DNA of 64,000 bases from NCBI RefSeq assembly GCF_029784135.1, contig NC_073744.1, forward strand, positions 105,729,266-105,793,265. Direction: 5' to 3'. The notes below the pieces were generated by a model. The model did not search any database. It was given only the letters and a program-made list of their open reading frames with translations, and had not been told where the DNA came from. Within the stretch, counting starts at the first letter, position 1. Each line of letters begins with the position of its first letter. This stretch comes from Toxorhynchites rutilus septentrionalis (lineage: Eukaryota > Arthropoda > Insecta > Diptera > Culicidae). This document shows, piece by piece, positions 23,535 through 34,261 of the stretch. The position numbers and the translations under genes are program-made.

Positions 23535-23757
23535 CCGAGATTACAAGCAAAACACGTCCCGAAAGCTGTATATGAATTTGCTCACAAAGCTCGACTGCGT
23601 CGTCCATACGACGAAACTTATGTGAAGGCGGATTTCAACCAGCTTCCGGGACAGGATTTTTATACCGCATCAGGAAAAGGGAAGGTGGCTGAAATTTTCA
23701 AAACCATCGAACTATCAAAGTTCCCGAAAAAATACGTCGTCTGACAGGCATTACAGA
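23535..23757 (+). pseudogene. DD37E-type Tc1/mariner transposase fragment
   Basis: Translating with frameshifts gives SRKLYMNLLTKLDCVV, then DDETYVKADFNQLPG and LSKFPKKYVV. This matches the first catalytic aspartate region of the DD37E transposases at 27.3 and 58.4 kb (MDDETYVKADFRQLPG). Both flanking parts of the gene are gone. It is clearly more diverged than the other copies. Confidence 0.65.
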
Positions 23758-23965
23758 AATTTGAGTCGAATGAGGAGATCATCGCCGCCACGGAGGCCTA
23801 CTTTGCAGATCTCGAAAAAACGTATTTTTCAGATGGATTAAAGAAGTTGGAGCATGGTGGGTCAAGTGTTTCGAGCTAAAAGGAGACTCTGTTGAGAAAT
23901 AAATCGCCACTTTTCCAAAATGTTTGATTTTTTGTAAACTAAGTACTTATCGGACTGTCCTCGTA
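23758..23965 (+). pseudogene. mariner-family transposase C-terminus with 3' end
   Basis: QKFESNEEIIAATEAYFADL is followed by EKTYFSDGLKKLE and, after a one-base shift, WVKCFELKGDSVEK and a stop. This is the C-terminal signature of DD34D mariner transposases. The 3' flank TTGTAAACTAAGTACTTATC, then GGACTGTCCTCGTATA, looks like a mariner terminal repeat. It is fused directly to a fragment of a different Tc1/mariner family. Confidence 0.65.
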
Positions 23966-24110
23966 TATATAAGCGAAGAACCCTGTCTTATCAGAGCTGA
24001 ACAAGTTCATAATGCTTCAGTAGATGTGGTTAGCGAATAACGAATATGAGCCCAGCGTTGACTTGGGTCGACTTCCATGATTTATTTGTTCATCTTCAAC
24101 ATAAAAATTG

Positions 24111-24381
24111 ACGGCGCCAGTGGTTGTGTGGTTAGCGTAACAGCCTCACAATCCGATCGGCCTGGGTTCAATCCCAGCTGGCGTCGTTGGGATTTTCTGA
24201 GGCGAAAAATCTCTGGTTACGTCTTCCTTCGGAGGGGAAGTAAAAGAAGTTGGCCCGGCTCATGAGTTGTTGAGTCTGATAGGTAGGAACAGGTGGAGTC
24301 GCCTCCCTGTTGTCGGTGATTGGCACTAAAAAGTGGCGGAAATAGGCCGACGAAAAATAAGCGAAGATAAAAAAAAAAAAA
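24111..24381 (+). mobile_element. tRNA-derived SINE (Feilai-like) with 13-bp target duplication
   Basis: The head is tRNA-like: GGCGCCAGTGGTTGTGTGG with an A-box and GGTTCAATCCC (24165-24175) as B-box. About 190 bases of tRNA-unrelated body follow, then an A-run at 24369-24382. AACATAAAAATTG (24098-24110) and AACATAAAAATCG (24381-24393) flank it, matching at 12 of 13 positions. Such elements are transcribed by RNA polymerase III and mobilised by a LINE. Feilai is the tRNA-related SINE family known from Aedes aegypti; family identity here is from structure only. Confidence 0.75.
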
Positions 24382-24393
24382 ACATAAAAATCG

Positions 24394-24680
24394 TACAGAT
24401 ATAATGAACTACTAAGTCTAAGCCTAAACACATTCTTTGATATACCAAAGTCAAACATATAAGACACTTCATTAAATTTGCTACAACAGACGTTCAACGG
24501 ATTGTTCATACCATAGGCGGTGATTCGATCGGCGGAGAAATTCTGATTGCTGCGTCACTCGAACAGTGTGTTCGTGTGTTGAAACGAACAATCGATGCGA
24601 TCTGTCAAGACGTCAAAGACGAGTAATCGCTAAAGAAGCACTCGTCTGCTTGTTAATGTTGGCAGGTCAATCAGGTCAAT
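24394..24680. other. Unassigned spacer
   Basis: AT-rich sequence with no coding match. The right part (24500-24680) may be the degraded 3' end of the CR1-type fragment that follows on the minus strand. Confidence 0.4.
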
Positions 24681-24681
24681 C

Positions 24682-26040
24682 CTATCGCTCCAGATGAGAT
24701 TCCGAAGAACATACCGAATAAAATGTTTGTACCCCATATTCCAACACACTACGCACCAATGAGCAGTACAGCGTTTTCAAACAATAAATATCTTCAAAGC
24801 ATTTCGAGTTTCGTTTGATGAAACCTAGCATGCAGTATGCCTTCGCAGTGACTGGTGCAATGTGTTCCGTGAACCTTAGTTTGCTGTCTTCGAGGATTCC
24901 CAGACCCCTTAGGATACTCGTACGCTTCAAACCTGTTGTCGCCATTTTATAGTCGAAGTCAATCGGTGTACGTGTGCGGCTGAATGAAATCACGCAACAT
25001 TTGCTGACATTAACATCCATCCCGTTCAAACTGCAACATTCCAAAATAGTGTCGGCGTACAACGTACAACGTACAACAGTTTACTATCGTTGAGACCTCT
25101 CGAAAAAAATTTAGATTGTCAGCATACATCGATTTTGGTGATTTCAGTGTTATCCATAGGTCGTTAATAAAGAGAACGAAGAGCAACGGCTCCGGATTCT
25201 ACCTTGAAGGACTCCGGAATGTATCTGGAACGGGACAAAGAAGGCATCACCAACTTTCACTGTAGAACATCGTCCAGTAAGGTATGATAGAATCCATCGT
25301 GTTAGTCACTCTGGAATTCCTATTCTCTTGAACTTCTCAGCAGCTAGTATGTGTGGCACTTTGTCGAAGTCAACATACACAGCGTCGACTTGCTGCCATT
25401 TCTTCATTTTGTCCACCAGAGTCGATACGAAGCTTAGCAAGTTGGTTGTAGTCGAGCGTTTTTTCATAAAACCATGTTGATCGCCAGAGATCATGCATTT
25501 CGTAGACTGGTAGAGCACATCATGTACCATTCCTTGGAAGACCTTCGGTAAACAGCTAAGAATGGAGATCCCACGATAGTTCTCTACATCGTTGATCGAC
25601 CTCGACTTATGGATTGGTGTGATCGAGGCGGATTTCCATATAGTGGAAAAGTACTTCTCACTAAGAGAATGGTTGAACAGAATGCTTGCCGGAGAAGCAA
25701 GAGAGCTCGTACACTGTTTGATGAAAAACAGCGGTAATTGATCTGGCCCAGGTCCTTTTGATCAGCCGATAGATTGCAGCTTAAGCAGGACTTCGTGTGA
25801 TGACCTTCAGTCAAAGGTGGTGAGTTATTACTTGACACACTTTGAAAGAAGGACGAAAAAACAGATTCGAGTCCTGCAACGTGATGGCAGCGATTCCCCG
25901 TTAGCGCATGTTTTGAGGTATAACTTTCGACGTTTTTCGATCGTTCATGTAGTTCCAGAATGATTTCGGGTCCGCTTTCACATTATCTTCAATGCGATGA
26001 ATGTAGCCATGAAAAATTTGGGGTTTGGCGGTAGAATAGT
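24682..26040 (-). pseudogene. Degraded CR1-type reverse transcriptase
   Basis: Read from right to left on the minus strand: NVKADPKSFWNYMND (near 25960), the RT N-terminal region (25838-25584, broken), HGFMKKRSTTTNLLSFVSTL with VDAVYVDFDKVPH (25530-25306), then GLGILEDSKLRFTEHI and TLYCSLVRSVLEYG (25062-24682). Order and motifs parallel the CR1-type element at 11.5-14.6 kb (HGFMKLRSTTTNLM, SLVRSILEY). There are several frameshifts, and no endonuclease or 3' tail is recognisable. Confidence 0.7.
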
Positions 26041-26099
26041 CAGTCTGCGGTCATATCATTAGGGTACTCTTGTGCAGGCCTGTTGATAACAAAAAAAAT

Positions 26100-28316
26100 A
26101 TAGGAGGTTATGTTCAAGACACAACCGCATTATTGACGTAGAACTACGCTGTAGTTTAATTCAAGTTGCTTGTTTATAACTGCGGATATTATTTTATAAT
26201 GCTAAGAAAATTTTAAAATAACCATTCTACCAGTTTGGTCGCCCTCAAATGTTTTTTTATTGTAGAATCATTTGACGATAATTATTTGATAATACATTTT
26301 GTGTTCGCAGAACACAAAATGCACGAGATGAGCGCAGCTGTCATCCTTAGTGGAGAAAGTTTTGCTACTGCCAAGCGAAACCAAATCACATACAAAATTC
26401 CAGAACGACATTTACTTTCTTTGTGACTAAATAAACGAAATAAACTATCTGTTAATTTCAACAACCTCGAAAAGAGTAGCACTGCTTCATTATGATAAAG
26501 ATTAGCGCAAATGCAATCCTAGTTGAAAGCAGTTTTGTGACTGGCACGCGAACCCATTATAACTTATTGTATAACTTGGTATTCCCGAAATAATTTTTGG
26601 TGCACAACCTTAACACCTGCTTCACCATAGCGTCAGTTCAAGGCATTGATGACAGAAAACAAACAATGTTAGCTGCTTGGAAAAAGGCTGAATATTTGCC
26701 TCAGCAAAAATTGATTAAAGGGTGTGTCACATCAAATTGCATCACGGAAAAAACGCTGTAGAAATTTCATTTTTAGGAATTATATCTTCAGCTTTCGCTT
26801 ATAATCAGATAAGAGTGTATAGATCACGTTGACCATGCTTCACTGTCAATTTTTCGTAAATTTGGAAAAATGTCGTCGAACGAAAAAGAGCGTCGTGAAT
26901 TAATCCTGTGCACTCATTTCGAGAATCCGGAGTTGTCACATCGGGACATCGGTAAGATGCTGGGAATCGTCGAATCCACGGCCAGCAGAGTACTAAAACG
27001 ATACTTCGAGAACCTAACCATCGACCGGAAGGTGTAGAACGGCAAAAATGGATGCTCCGTCAGTGAAAACGATCACAAGCGCGTAGTTAAGCAGTTTAGA
27101 CGTGATCCGAGAAGTTCGGTCCGGGATGTCGCCAATAAGCTGAATTTGTCAAGTTCATTCGTCCAGCGGACCAAGCAGCGGGAGGGCCTGCGTACATACA
27201 AAGTTCAGAAGGCTCCTAACCGCGACGAAAGGCAAAACATGGTGGGGAAGACGCGAGCCCGGAAGCTGTACACCGAAATGCTGACGAAGCCGCATTGCCT
27301 GGTAATGGACGACGAAACCTACGTCAAAGCGGACTTTCGTCAGCTGCCGGGCCTGTTGTTCTTCTCAGCAGAGGACAAATTCAGCGTTCCGGAGGAGATT
27401 CGCAAGCAGAAACTATCCAAGTTTGCCAAAAAGTACATGGTGTGGCAAGCGATCTGCTCTTGCAGAAAGCGGAGCGCCCCCTTCGTGATGACCGGCACGG
27501 TAAACGGGCAGGTTTACCTTAAGGAGTGCCTACAGAAGCGCTTACTACCACTATTGAAGCAGCACGAGGGCCCGACCATGTTCTGGCCGGATCTCGCTTC
27601 GTGCCACTATTCAACGGGACGTGTTGGAGTGGTACGAATCCAACGGGGTCACCTTCGTGCCAAAGGAAATGAACCCGCCCAACGCGCCGGAGCTTCGCCC
27701 AATAGAGAAATATTGGGCGATTATGAAGCAGGCCTGAAGGATTTTCAGTTCATTTGTCTCTAGTGTTCAAAAAGACCCTTGGAAAACTCGACTCTTTCCT
27801 CATATTACTCCTCCGCCTCCATTGCCTTTAGAAAGACACTCGATCCCTCTCCATCCAGATCGCCCAGCAAGGATGTTGTCTAATCGGTATCCTCACTAAG
27901 AATGAGTTTGCCTCAGTGAGATCAACTGTTTATACCCTAGGCAAATATTCCCCTTCGTTCTTCTTCTTTTCCTTTGTTCACGGAGACTTTACATCTTACG
28001 GTTTCCCCTTCTTTGCTCGTCGATAAGTTGCTCGTTATTGACAACTCTGTTCGGGGAAGCTCACAAATAGACAGAACAAATATATGAGGAAATGGTAACG
28101 CTTCCAATTTTCATCAATTAAAAGCATATACAGGCTATGGGATTGTAATGTATAGCATATTGAACAAATCTTAGGGAATTTCCGATTCGTTTGGTATGTA
28201 AATCGCCAAAATCCGTTCGCGGCAAAAATAGTTATTAACGTTAACTTTATTTCATAAAAACGTGACCTGTTTTCTGATTTGGCAGCCTTAATGAAAGACG
28301 TAGTTCTACGTCAAAA
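26100..28316 (-). mobile_element. Helentron-like family copy G
   Basis: The hairpin end is at 26106-26126 (GGTTATGTTCAAGACACAACC), followed by CGCATTATTGACGTAGAACT; the other end is GACGTAGTTCTACGTCAAAA at 28297-28316. The interior shares a module with A and D (CGATCCCTCTCCATCC...GGTATCCTCACTAAGAATGA near 27830-27900). It also has the GAACT/CATTYG module seen in B and E (near 27745). A DD37E transposon (26718-27738) lies inside. The outer A-run is AAAAAAAATA at 26090-26099. Confidence 0.55.
26718..27738 (+). pseudogene. DD37E Tc1/mariner-type transposon (family a), 3'-truncated
   Basis: It begins at a TA (26716-26717) with the terminal repeat AAGGGTGTGTCACATCAAAT. The transposase starts at 26870: an HTH region (MSSNEKERRELILC, HRDIGKMLGI), an in-frame TAG near 27036, then VMDDETYVKADFRQLPG with the first Asp and FWPDLASCHYS with the second. 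A one-base shift near 27612 precedes ELRPIEKYWAIMK with the Glu. The Asp-Glu spacing is 37 residues in the intact siblings, the defining trait of the ITmD37E family described from mosquitoes. About 280 bp of the 3' end are missing, so this copy lacks its right terminus. Confidence 0.85.
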
Positions 28317-28865
28317 AATAAACTACAGATATCGGTCGTAAGCTAATAGTAAAAAATGAAGATCATTCCTTACGCGAATTCGATGCTTCATCCGGGATTC
28401 CACAAGACACCTGGGGCCGTTGAATTTCCACTTGTACTTCGATGACGTTGATTTTAAGCTGAACCTCCCGCGCTTATCATTTCTCGACGATGTGAAAATT
28501 CACTTTAACTTGACTGCCGATGCCTGCCTACTTCAGCAACAGTTGGACAGCTTTGCCATTATTACCTATTCAAGAAAAAAGGAACCGATCTTGTTCGATT
28601 ATAAACTCTTGGGTACTTCCATCGAGAGACAGAAAACTTTCGTTTCAGCAGCACATTTTGTATATTGTTGGCAAAGATTATAGAAATATGGGCTTTTTGC
28701 TTCGAATTGGTGAAGACTTCAATGACATCTATTGATTGAAGCCTTTGTACTGATCGTTGATGCGTTCGACTCTTGAGTACAACCATCAAGTTTGGTGTCG
28801 ATAGAATTAAAGATTACAGTGCAGATTTGAGCGCTTTGTCTTTAATACTTACATTTCGAAAGAAT

Positions 28866-28941
28866 GGCGTAAGTGAGATTTGAACTCGTTACCTTTGCTT
28901 TAGCGTGAGAGGTACGGATGGTACCACTACGCCAGATCGCC
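28866..28941 (-). mobile_element. tRNA-like SINE head or tRNA pseudogene
   Basis: On the minus strand GGCGATCTGGCGTAGTGGTA is a good A-box region and GAGTTCAAATCTC a good B-box; the acceptor-like ends GGCG and CGCC pair. The size (about 76 bases) suits a tRNA, but no convincing anticodon arm is formed. It interrupts a CR1 reading frame, so I favour a SINE fragment. It is a different family from the SINE at 24.1 kb. Confidence 0.5.
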
Positions 28942-29385
28942 TCCACTTTAGATACAGCATTCGCCGAAATGTTGCCCGAGCTATGTTAGTGTCTGATGTC
29001 CTGACGACGAGAATAGAGTAGGGGAAAGTAGGTAAAGACGGACACTGTGGGTAAGATGGACACTTTTAATATTTCATTAACTAAAATTTTTTGAAATATT
29101 TTAGTTATGCAAATACTTTCAATAAAGTGTATCAATACTTTCGAGACACACTGTTGATTTTCAGCGAGCGAACTATCAAGCTTGTAAACAAAACAAAAAT
29201 TATCTTCGCGGGTGCACCATTCGATGTAGTTTTACTCCGTAGAAAACAGCGAAAAGTTCGTGATTTTTTGTTTTTTACGTGTTCCTCCAACGGGTAAGTG
29301 TTTATTTAGTCCATCATTAACTATCCTGTGATAAATCAGAGGTTTTTCAACGCTTATAGGAAGAGCTACGGTCATTCGAAAAAAA

Positions 29386-30724
29386 TGAGTGGGTTATATC
29401 TATGATATAACCGCAAGGTTGACGTGGAACTACCTTAGCTTAGCAATCATTCGTTTGTATTGATTAAATTCTTGATTGAATGAATCAGTTTCCAAATTCA
29501 ATTGAGTTCAATATATTTGCTCTGTGAGTGAAAAAAATGAACAAATGCCATGTAAAGTCAATTCATTTATTGTGATTGATTGTTCTTCGTTACAAGTAAA
29601 TTTAATGACGGACCTTTTACGTTTGGTATGATGACTAGAACAAAATATATGTACGGAAGAATTATCAAACGTTTGATGAACCAGCCTAAGGCTGAAAATC
29701 TTTCCAATAAAGACAAAAAAAATTATCAAACGATTATTTTATTTTACATTTCCCTCTGAAGTTTACATCCCAAAAGTGTACATACTTCTCGAATCTCGAA
29801 TTTGCTTGAAACTGGGAAGTTCATTCGCTTCTAGTGTCTGCACGATTTTCCCAGGTTCCTAAGTTTAGAAGATCATGTTAGGACAGACATATTCCATTCT
29901 GCACAGAGGCAAGCGAGGACAAAAGTACTCGCAGTTTGCATTTATTTGCAGAGCCGATCTCCCCAGAAACCTCGGTTTTGAAGTCTGTGTTAGGGAAACA
30001 CATTTCAATCGGAACAAAAATACCCCCGATTTGTATGAATTCGCAATGCCGATTTCCCCACGCTCCATGGATTTGAAGTCTGTGTTAGGGAAACACATTC
30101 CAGTCGGAACAAAAATACCCCCGACTTGCATGAATTTGAAATACCGATTTCTCCAGGCACCTTGGTTTAGAAATCTCTATTAGAGAACACATTTCGGTGG
30201 GAACAAAAGCTCCCCCTACTTTCATGTGTTCTTCTTCTTCTTTTTGGCTTTAAGAGGGTTTAAACTTTTCAGTTCATTCGCCTCTAGGCTCCTTCGTGTG
30301 TTTGCAATGCCGATTTCGCTGCTTGGTTTTAAAGTCTGTGTTAGGGAACATTTTTCGATGAGAACAAAAGTCCCCCTACTTTCATGTATTTGCAATGCCG
30401 ATTTCCCCAAGGCTGCTTGGTTTTGATGGCTGTGTTAGTGAAACCGTAAATCGGGCCAATCAAAACGATGTAGTTAGGGCGTTTAGATAACGCCTAATAT
30501 TTTACAGTTATTCAATTGTTTATCTAATGAAAAACAACATTTTGTTAGTTGCGATAGATGCGTAGAAATATTTCCTATCAAGTGATGCAAACATCTCTCC
30601 TATCCAGTACGAAATGTTCGAGCTATAAGCATTCGAAATCTTTAATTTTTTCCTGCATGTTCTGTGTTTAGGTTTTCATTTTACCCTCCATATATTCCGG
30701 TTAGACGTAGTCCCACGTCAAAAA
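29386..30724 (-). mobile_element. Helentron-like family copy B
   Basis: The hairpin end GGTTATATCTATGATATAACC is at 29392-29412, followed by CGCAAGGTTGACGTGGAACT. The opposite end is CCGGTTAGACGTAGTCCCAC, then GTCAAAA, at 30699-30724. The interior contains a run of ~107-bp tandem repeats (29890-30430). The right 230 bp (GATAGATGCGTAGAAATATTTCCTATC near 30560) is shared with copies E and H. It inserted at an A-run in the pogo element (GAAAAAAATGA). Confidence 0.65.
29890..30430. repeat. ~107-bp tandem repeat array of the Helentron-like family (copy B)
   Basis: About five imperfect units are marked by GAAGTCTGTGTTAGGGAAAC, then CATTYCRRTCGGAACAAAA, a short C-run and GCAATGCCGATTTCCCCA. The last two units are separated by a 65-bp insert (30228-30293, minus strand) with an A-rich end. 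The same repeat occurs in copies C and F and once, inverted, in H. Short ORFs through it are by-products of the repeat. Confidence 0.75.
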
Positions 30725-30824
30725 AGCTGCCAGTTCGGGCAAGACGGACACATTAAGGTAAGGAAAGACGGACATTAGTATTTTCCTAGGGTATTTAACA
30801 AAACTTTTTTATTTTACTATAAAG

Positions 30825-31450
30825 ATGCCTACAAATTACAAGCGCAAGAGTAACCGTCAGTCATGGACCCCTCAGCAGTTGGAACAAGCCATTAAGGCTG
30901 TAAAAAGTGGATTGTCGGTGAAGACAGCAGCAAGAAGTTACGCAATTCCAAGATCCACACTGATTCGCCACCTCACAAGTTCAACTGTATCAACTCAGCT
31001 AGGACCTCTTGATTCCGTATTCAATTCTCAACAAGAAGAGGAGCTGGTACAACATCTGTTGGATTTGGAAAAAAGGTTCTATGGAATAACGATGACTAAT
31101 GTTCGAAAGCTTACTTTTGATCTGGCCGAAAAAAATGGATTGTCACACCCGTTCAACAAGTCTACCAAGATGGCTGGAAAAGCTTGACTAAGCAATTTTC
31201 TGAAACGAAATCCCAAATTGTCGGTCCGTAAACCTCAAGCTACCTCTGCCGCCAAAACAAACTTCAACCGCTTGATGTATCCTTTATGGCACCTTTCAAG
31301 ACGTACTACGCACAGGAATTAGAGCGTTTCCTACAACAGAATCCAGGTAAAGTCGTCAGCCAATATGACGTTGCCGAGCTCATGAAACCTGCATTCATCA
31401 AGGCGGCTACTACGGAAATTGTTGAGAATGGGTTCGAGAAAACAGGAATT
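30825..31450 (+). pseudogene. pogo/Tigger-type transposase with the catalytic core deleted
   Basis: The first 120 codons (30825-31187) read MPTNYKRKSNRQSWTPQQLE, VKTAARSYAIPRSTLIRHL (psq-type HTH) and EEELVQHLLDLEKRFYGIT (CENP-B-type second HTH). After frameshifts, MAPFKTYYAQELERFLQQNP and FEKTGI follow. These are the signatures that close the DDE domain in pogo-family proteins. The part that would carry the three acidic residues is absent, so this protein could bind DNA at most. Confidence 0.75.
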
Positions 31451-31853
31451 TGACAATTTGATCGCAATATTTTTTCCGATGGTGACTTTGCCCCGACCAA
31501 GTGAAGAAATAGTATTTCGATGCATTTTTTTCAATGACCCAGAATACATCAATGTTGGAATAAATTTACTAGTATCAACGGTAATTATGATAGAAAAGGA
31601 CCTGAAGTTTCAATTTGTACAACAACTGTGATCATGAAAGCTATATATGTGTAAAAATTGAGATTACACCTTAGGGTGTCCGTCTTTACATACTTTCCCC
31701 TAAAGGGCGAACACGAAATTATTGCGACACATTCAACAGGGCATAACTTTTTTACCATTGGATAAAAATCAACCAAATTTTGCACACTTTCTCATTGATG
31801 TGTATTGTCTACATGCTGTCGAACTCGAAGTCGTGTTTTTCGATTCAACGAAA

Positions 31854-32872
31854 ATGAAGGTGAATCAACGCGAGTCGAGAGAACAAATTCTTTCCAAACA
31901 CCTGGAATTTCCTGACCTGCCACACCGGCAGTTGGAAAAAATGTTGAACATTCACCATTCAACCGTCTCCAGAGTGTTGAAGCGGTTCCAGGAGCGGTTG
32001 ACGTTGGACCACGACCGGAGAACAAAAAGACGGAGGGAAAGGTGAAGCGGATGATTAAAGCAAATCCAAACGTCTCAAGCCATGATTTGGTTAAAAGATC
32101 GGCATGTCACAGAGCTACGTCCAAAATGCAAAGAAGAGAGCTGGACTACATACATAAAGGGTGTGTCACATCAAATTGCATCACGGAAAAAACGCTGTAG
32201 AAATTTAATTTTTAGGAATTATATCTTCAGCTTTCGCTTTAAAATCAGATAAGAGTGTATAGATCACGTTGGCCATGGCTGCTGTGTGATGGACGACGAA
32301 ACGTATATAAAAGCCGATTTTAAGCAAATTCCGGGTTTGGAGTTTTTCACCGGCAAGAGCAAGTTCGATGTGGACGACAAATTTAAGAAGAAGAAAATGT
32401 CGAAGTTCGCCTCCAAATATCTCGTTTGGCAGGCCATCTGCTCTTGCGAACTGAGGAGTGAGCCTTTCGTGACAAAGGGCACAGTAAATGGCGAGATCTA
32501 CAAATCTAAGTGCCTCGAGAAGCGCCTTTTGCCGTTCTTGCAGCAGCACGACGAAGCTCCGCTATTTTGGCCAGATTTGGCATCATGCCACTATTCTAAA
32601 AGTGTCCTGGAGTGGTATGAGGCCAATTATGTCCATTTTGTTCCAAAGGACATGAACCCGCCAAACTGTCCGGAGCTGCGCCCGGTGGAGCAGTACTGGG
32701 CAATAATGAAGCGGGAACTTCGGAAGAGCAAGAAGACAGTCAAAGACGAGAAGGACATGTTAAGAAAATGGAAAAAACTGAGAAACTGGTACCAGATGAC
32801 ACTGTAAAGACTTTGATGGAGGGCATCAAGCGAAAATGCGTTCAATTTTACACTCAAGGCTCCATCGATTAA
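31854..32872 (+). pseudogene. DD37E transposase, family b, chimeric in the middle
   Basis: From 31854 the HTH region reads MKVNQRESREQILSKHLEFP and HHSTVSRVLKRFQERLTLDH, with a stop at 32043. After a broken stretch, VMDDETYIKADFKQIPG, FWPDLASCHYS and ELRPVEQYWAIMK follow, with 37 residues between the second Asp and the Glu. The C-terminus GIKRKCVQFYTQGSID ends at 32872 after a frameshift near 32800. Between the halves sits foreign sequence (32157-32277) taken from family a, replacing about 40 codons. The catalytic residues are all present but not in one frame. Confidence 0.8.
32157..32277 (+). mobile_element. 5' end fragment of a family-a DD37E transposon inside a family-b transposase
   Basis: This 121-bp piece starts at TA with AAGGGTGTGTCACATCAAAT and runs colinear with the first 121 bp of the family-a copies (to CACGTTGGCCATG). 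The family-b gene then resumes with TGTGTGATGGACGACGAAAC. The clean left end at TA suggests a normal insertion followed by a deletion that removed most of the guest and some host sequence. Confidence 0.75.
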
Positions 32873-34261
32873 TTTTTCTTTGGATTTTTGAAGTAAATAT
32901 ATGTATAAAACTACCCTAAAATTTTGATTTGATTGTAATCATTATAAGAAAATTGGCATGACATTGTCGGTGTCGCAATAATTTCGTGTTCGCCCTTTAT
33001 CCGGCATTGCTCAGTTCATTCCAACTACAGTTGCCAGCAAAAAGTCTATGGATCCGAAATTTCTTGCGTATACCGGTCCGGCGAACAAATTACGGTAGTA
33101 TATCCGGTCTGCTTAGACTGTTTAACAGCATTGCAGAGGGCTTTGATTTACCTCATGTGGGGAAACTATTGAACGTAATTTTAGGGGAATTTCAGCCAAT
33201 TCAAATATCATTAGGACATAGATTCAGCCTGTTGATTATTGATAAATAAATCGTACAAATAAGGTTCCCATTTCACCTGGACGTACAATGATTTGGGTTT
33301 CTTTGCATGCACGTAAGCTATAATTCATATCATAATTGGCTGCGAGTAAGAGAAGCCGATTTTCTTAGTTGGGTAGTTGTACTATGACTGCTGCGTATTC
33401 GTGATTTGTCCTCAATTTCATTCTGTCATTTTAATGGGAGTATCCGGTGGACCGTATAGAGGGTATTAGACCGAGAAAAGAAAGGACTACTATTCACGAA
33501 GGTGGCCACAGGTAATTCGATGTCAGCTCGGATTTCGAGGGTTATCGCTGTCACCAAAGAATGATTGTGGGGCGAAGTCGAGGGCACGTAGAAAGAAACT
33601 CACATGATCACCAACCGCATCCGGGAGTTACGAGTCGAACGATGTAAACAAATAAGGAACTTCCTTAAGCGAAAAAAAAACAGTAATCCTGTTCACCGAT
33701 ATGAGCATGTTTACCAACGATCCCGTATCAAATTCCAGAACCGATAACTATATTGATTCTATCCCAGTGAAAACTAGAAGTGGGTTATATTTTGATATAA
33801 CCGCAAGGTGAACGTAGGACTAACGTTGACTTAGCAATCAACAAATAACAAGTATATAAATCTTAGACGTTTCATCTTTCGAAAAAAGTGATTATCATAC
33901 CACTTCGTTTAGCCAGAAAAGAATTGTTAACGTTCAAAGGGGGAATCGATTCCTCCTCGAAAATACCCAGCGCAAATAGTACCCACTCCCCAACCCCGAC
34001 AATTGGAATCATCGTTGATCCGGAGCAGGATTATTAACACTTGAGAAGGAATGGATTCCTCCTCGGAATTACACAGCGAAAATAAGACCCCCTTCCCAAC
34101 AATTCCAACTTCCCAATAACGACGATCGATTGCAGCATTCGTAAACAAATAATTTTATAACGCTGCTTTCATAATTGTGATTTCTTCGATATGTAATATA
34201 ATATCCACTTTGATCATATCCACTGCACCGTATCATACCATATCAAATCCATAGTCAATCC

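Larger units (their letters stand above)
29021..31700 (+). mobile_element. pogo-type DNA transposon, deleted, with nested Helentron-like insertion
   Basis: The ends are GGGGAAAGTAGGTAAAGACG (29021) and the complement of GGGGAAAGTATGTAAAGACG (ending 31700), flanked by TA (29019-29020 and 31701-31702). Related GACGGACA-type motifs repeat subterminally at 29050 and 30740-30780. A transposase remnant occupies 30825-31450. Helentron-like copy B (29386-30724) is inserted in the left part. Confidence 0.75.
31703..32997 (+). mobile_element. DD37E transposon, family b, with perfect 29-bp terminal inverted repeats
   Basis: The ends AAGGGCGAACACGAAATTAT, then TGCGACAC, are identical in inverted orientation (31703-31730 and 32970-32997), flanked by TA on both sides. 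Length is 1295 bp. The left TA is shared with the right end of the pogo-type element, so the two elements abut. The termini differ from family a (AAGGGTGTGTCACATC). Confidence 0.85.
28390..33252 (+). pseudogene. CR1-type LINE fragment split by nested DNA transposons
   Basis: Left part 28390-29020: GIPQDTWGPLNFHLYFDDVD, then a degraded catalytic region SFLDDVKIHFNLTAD, ITYSRKKEPILFDYKLLGTS, LEYNHQVW, and RNVARAMLVSDVLTTRIE up to 29020. Right part 33000-33252: PALLSSFQLQLPAKSLWIRN, RTNYGSISGLLRLFNSIAEG and the tail GATAAATAAAT. Joining the parts across a single TA restores an uninterrupted DVLTTRIEYPALLSSFQ, matching the C-terminus of the 14-kb element. The gap is filled by a pogo-type element (29021-31700) and a DD37E element (31703-32997). 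A tRNA-like insert sits at 28866. Confidence 0.8.

Noticed and set aside
24111..24185. SINE head as a functional tRNA gene
   Set aside because: No proper anticodon arm, and it is followed by a long body, an A-run and a target duplication typical of a SINE.
29890..30430. Repeat array as a CRISPR-like array or a coding repeat protein
   Set aside because: Units are imperfect, about 107 bp, without unique spacers. ORFs change frame from unit to unit.
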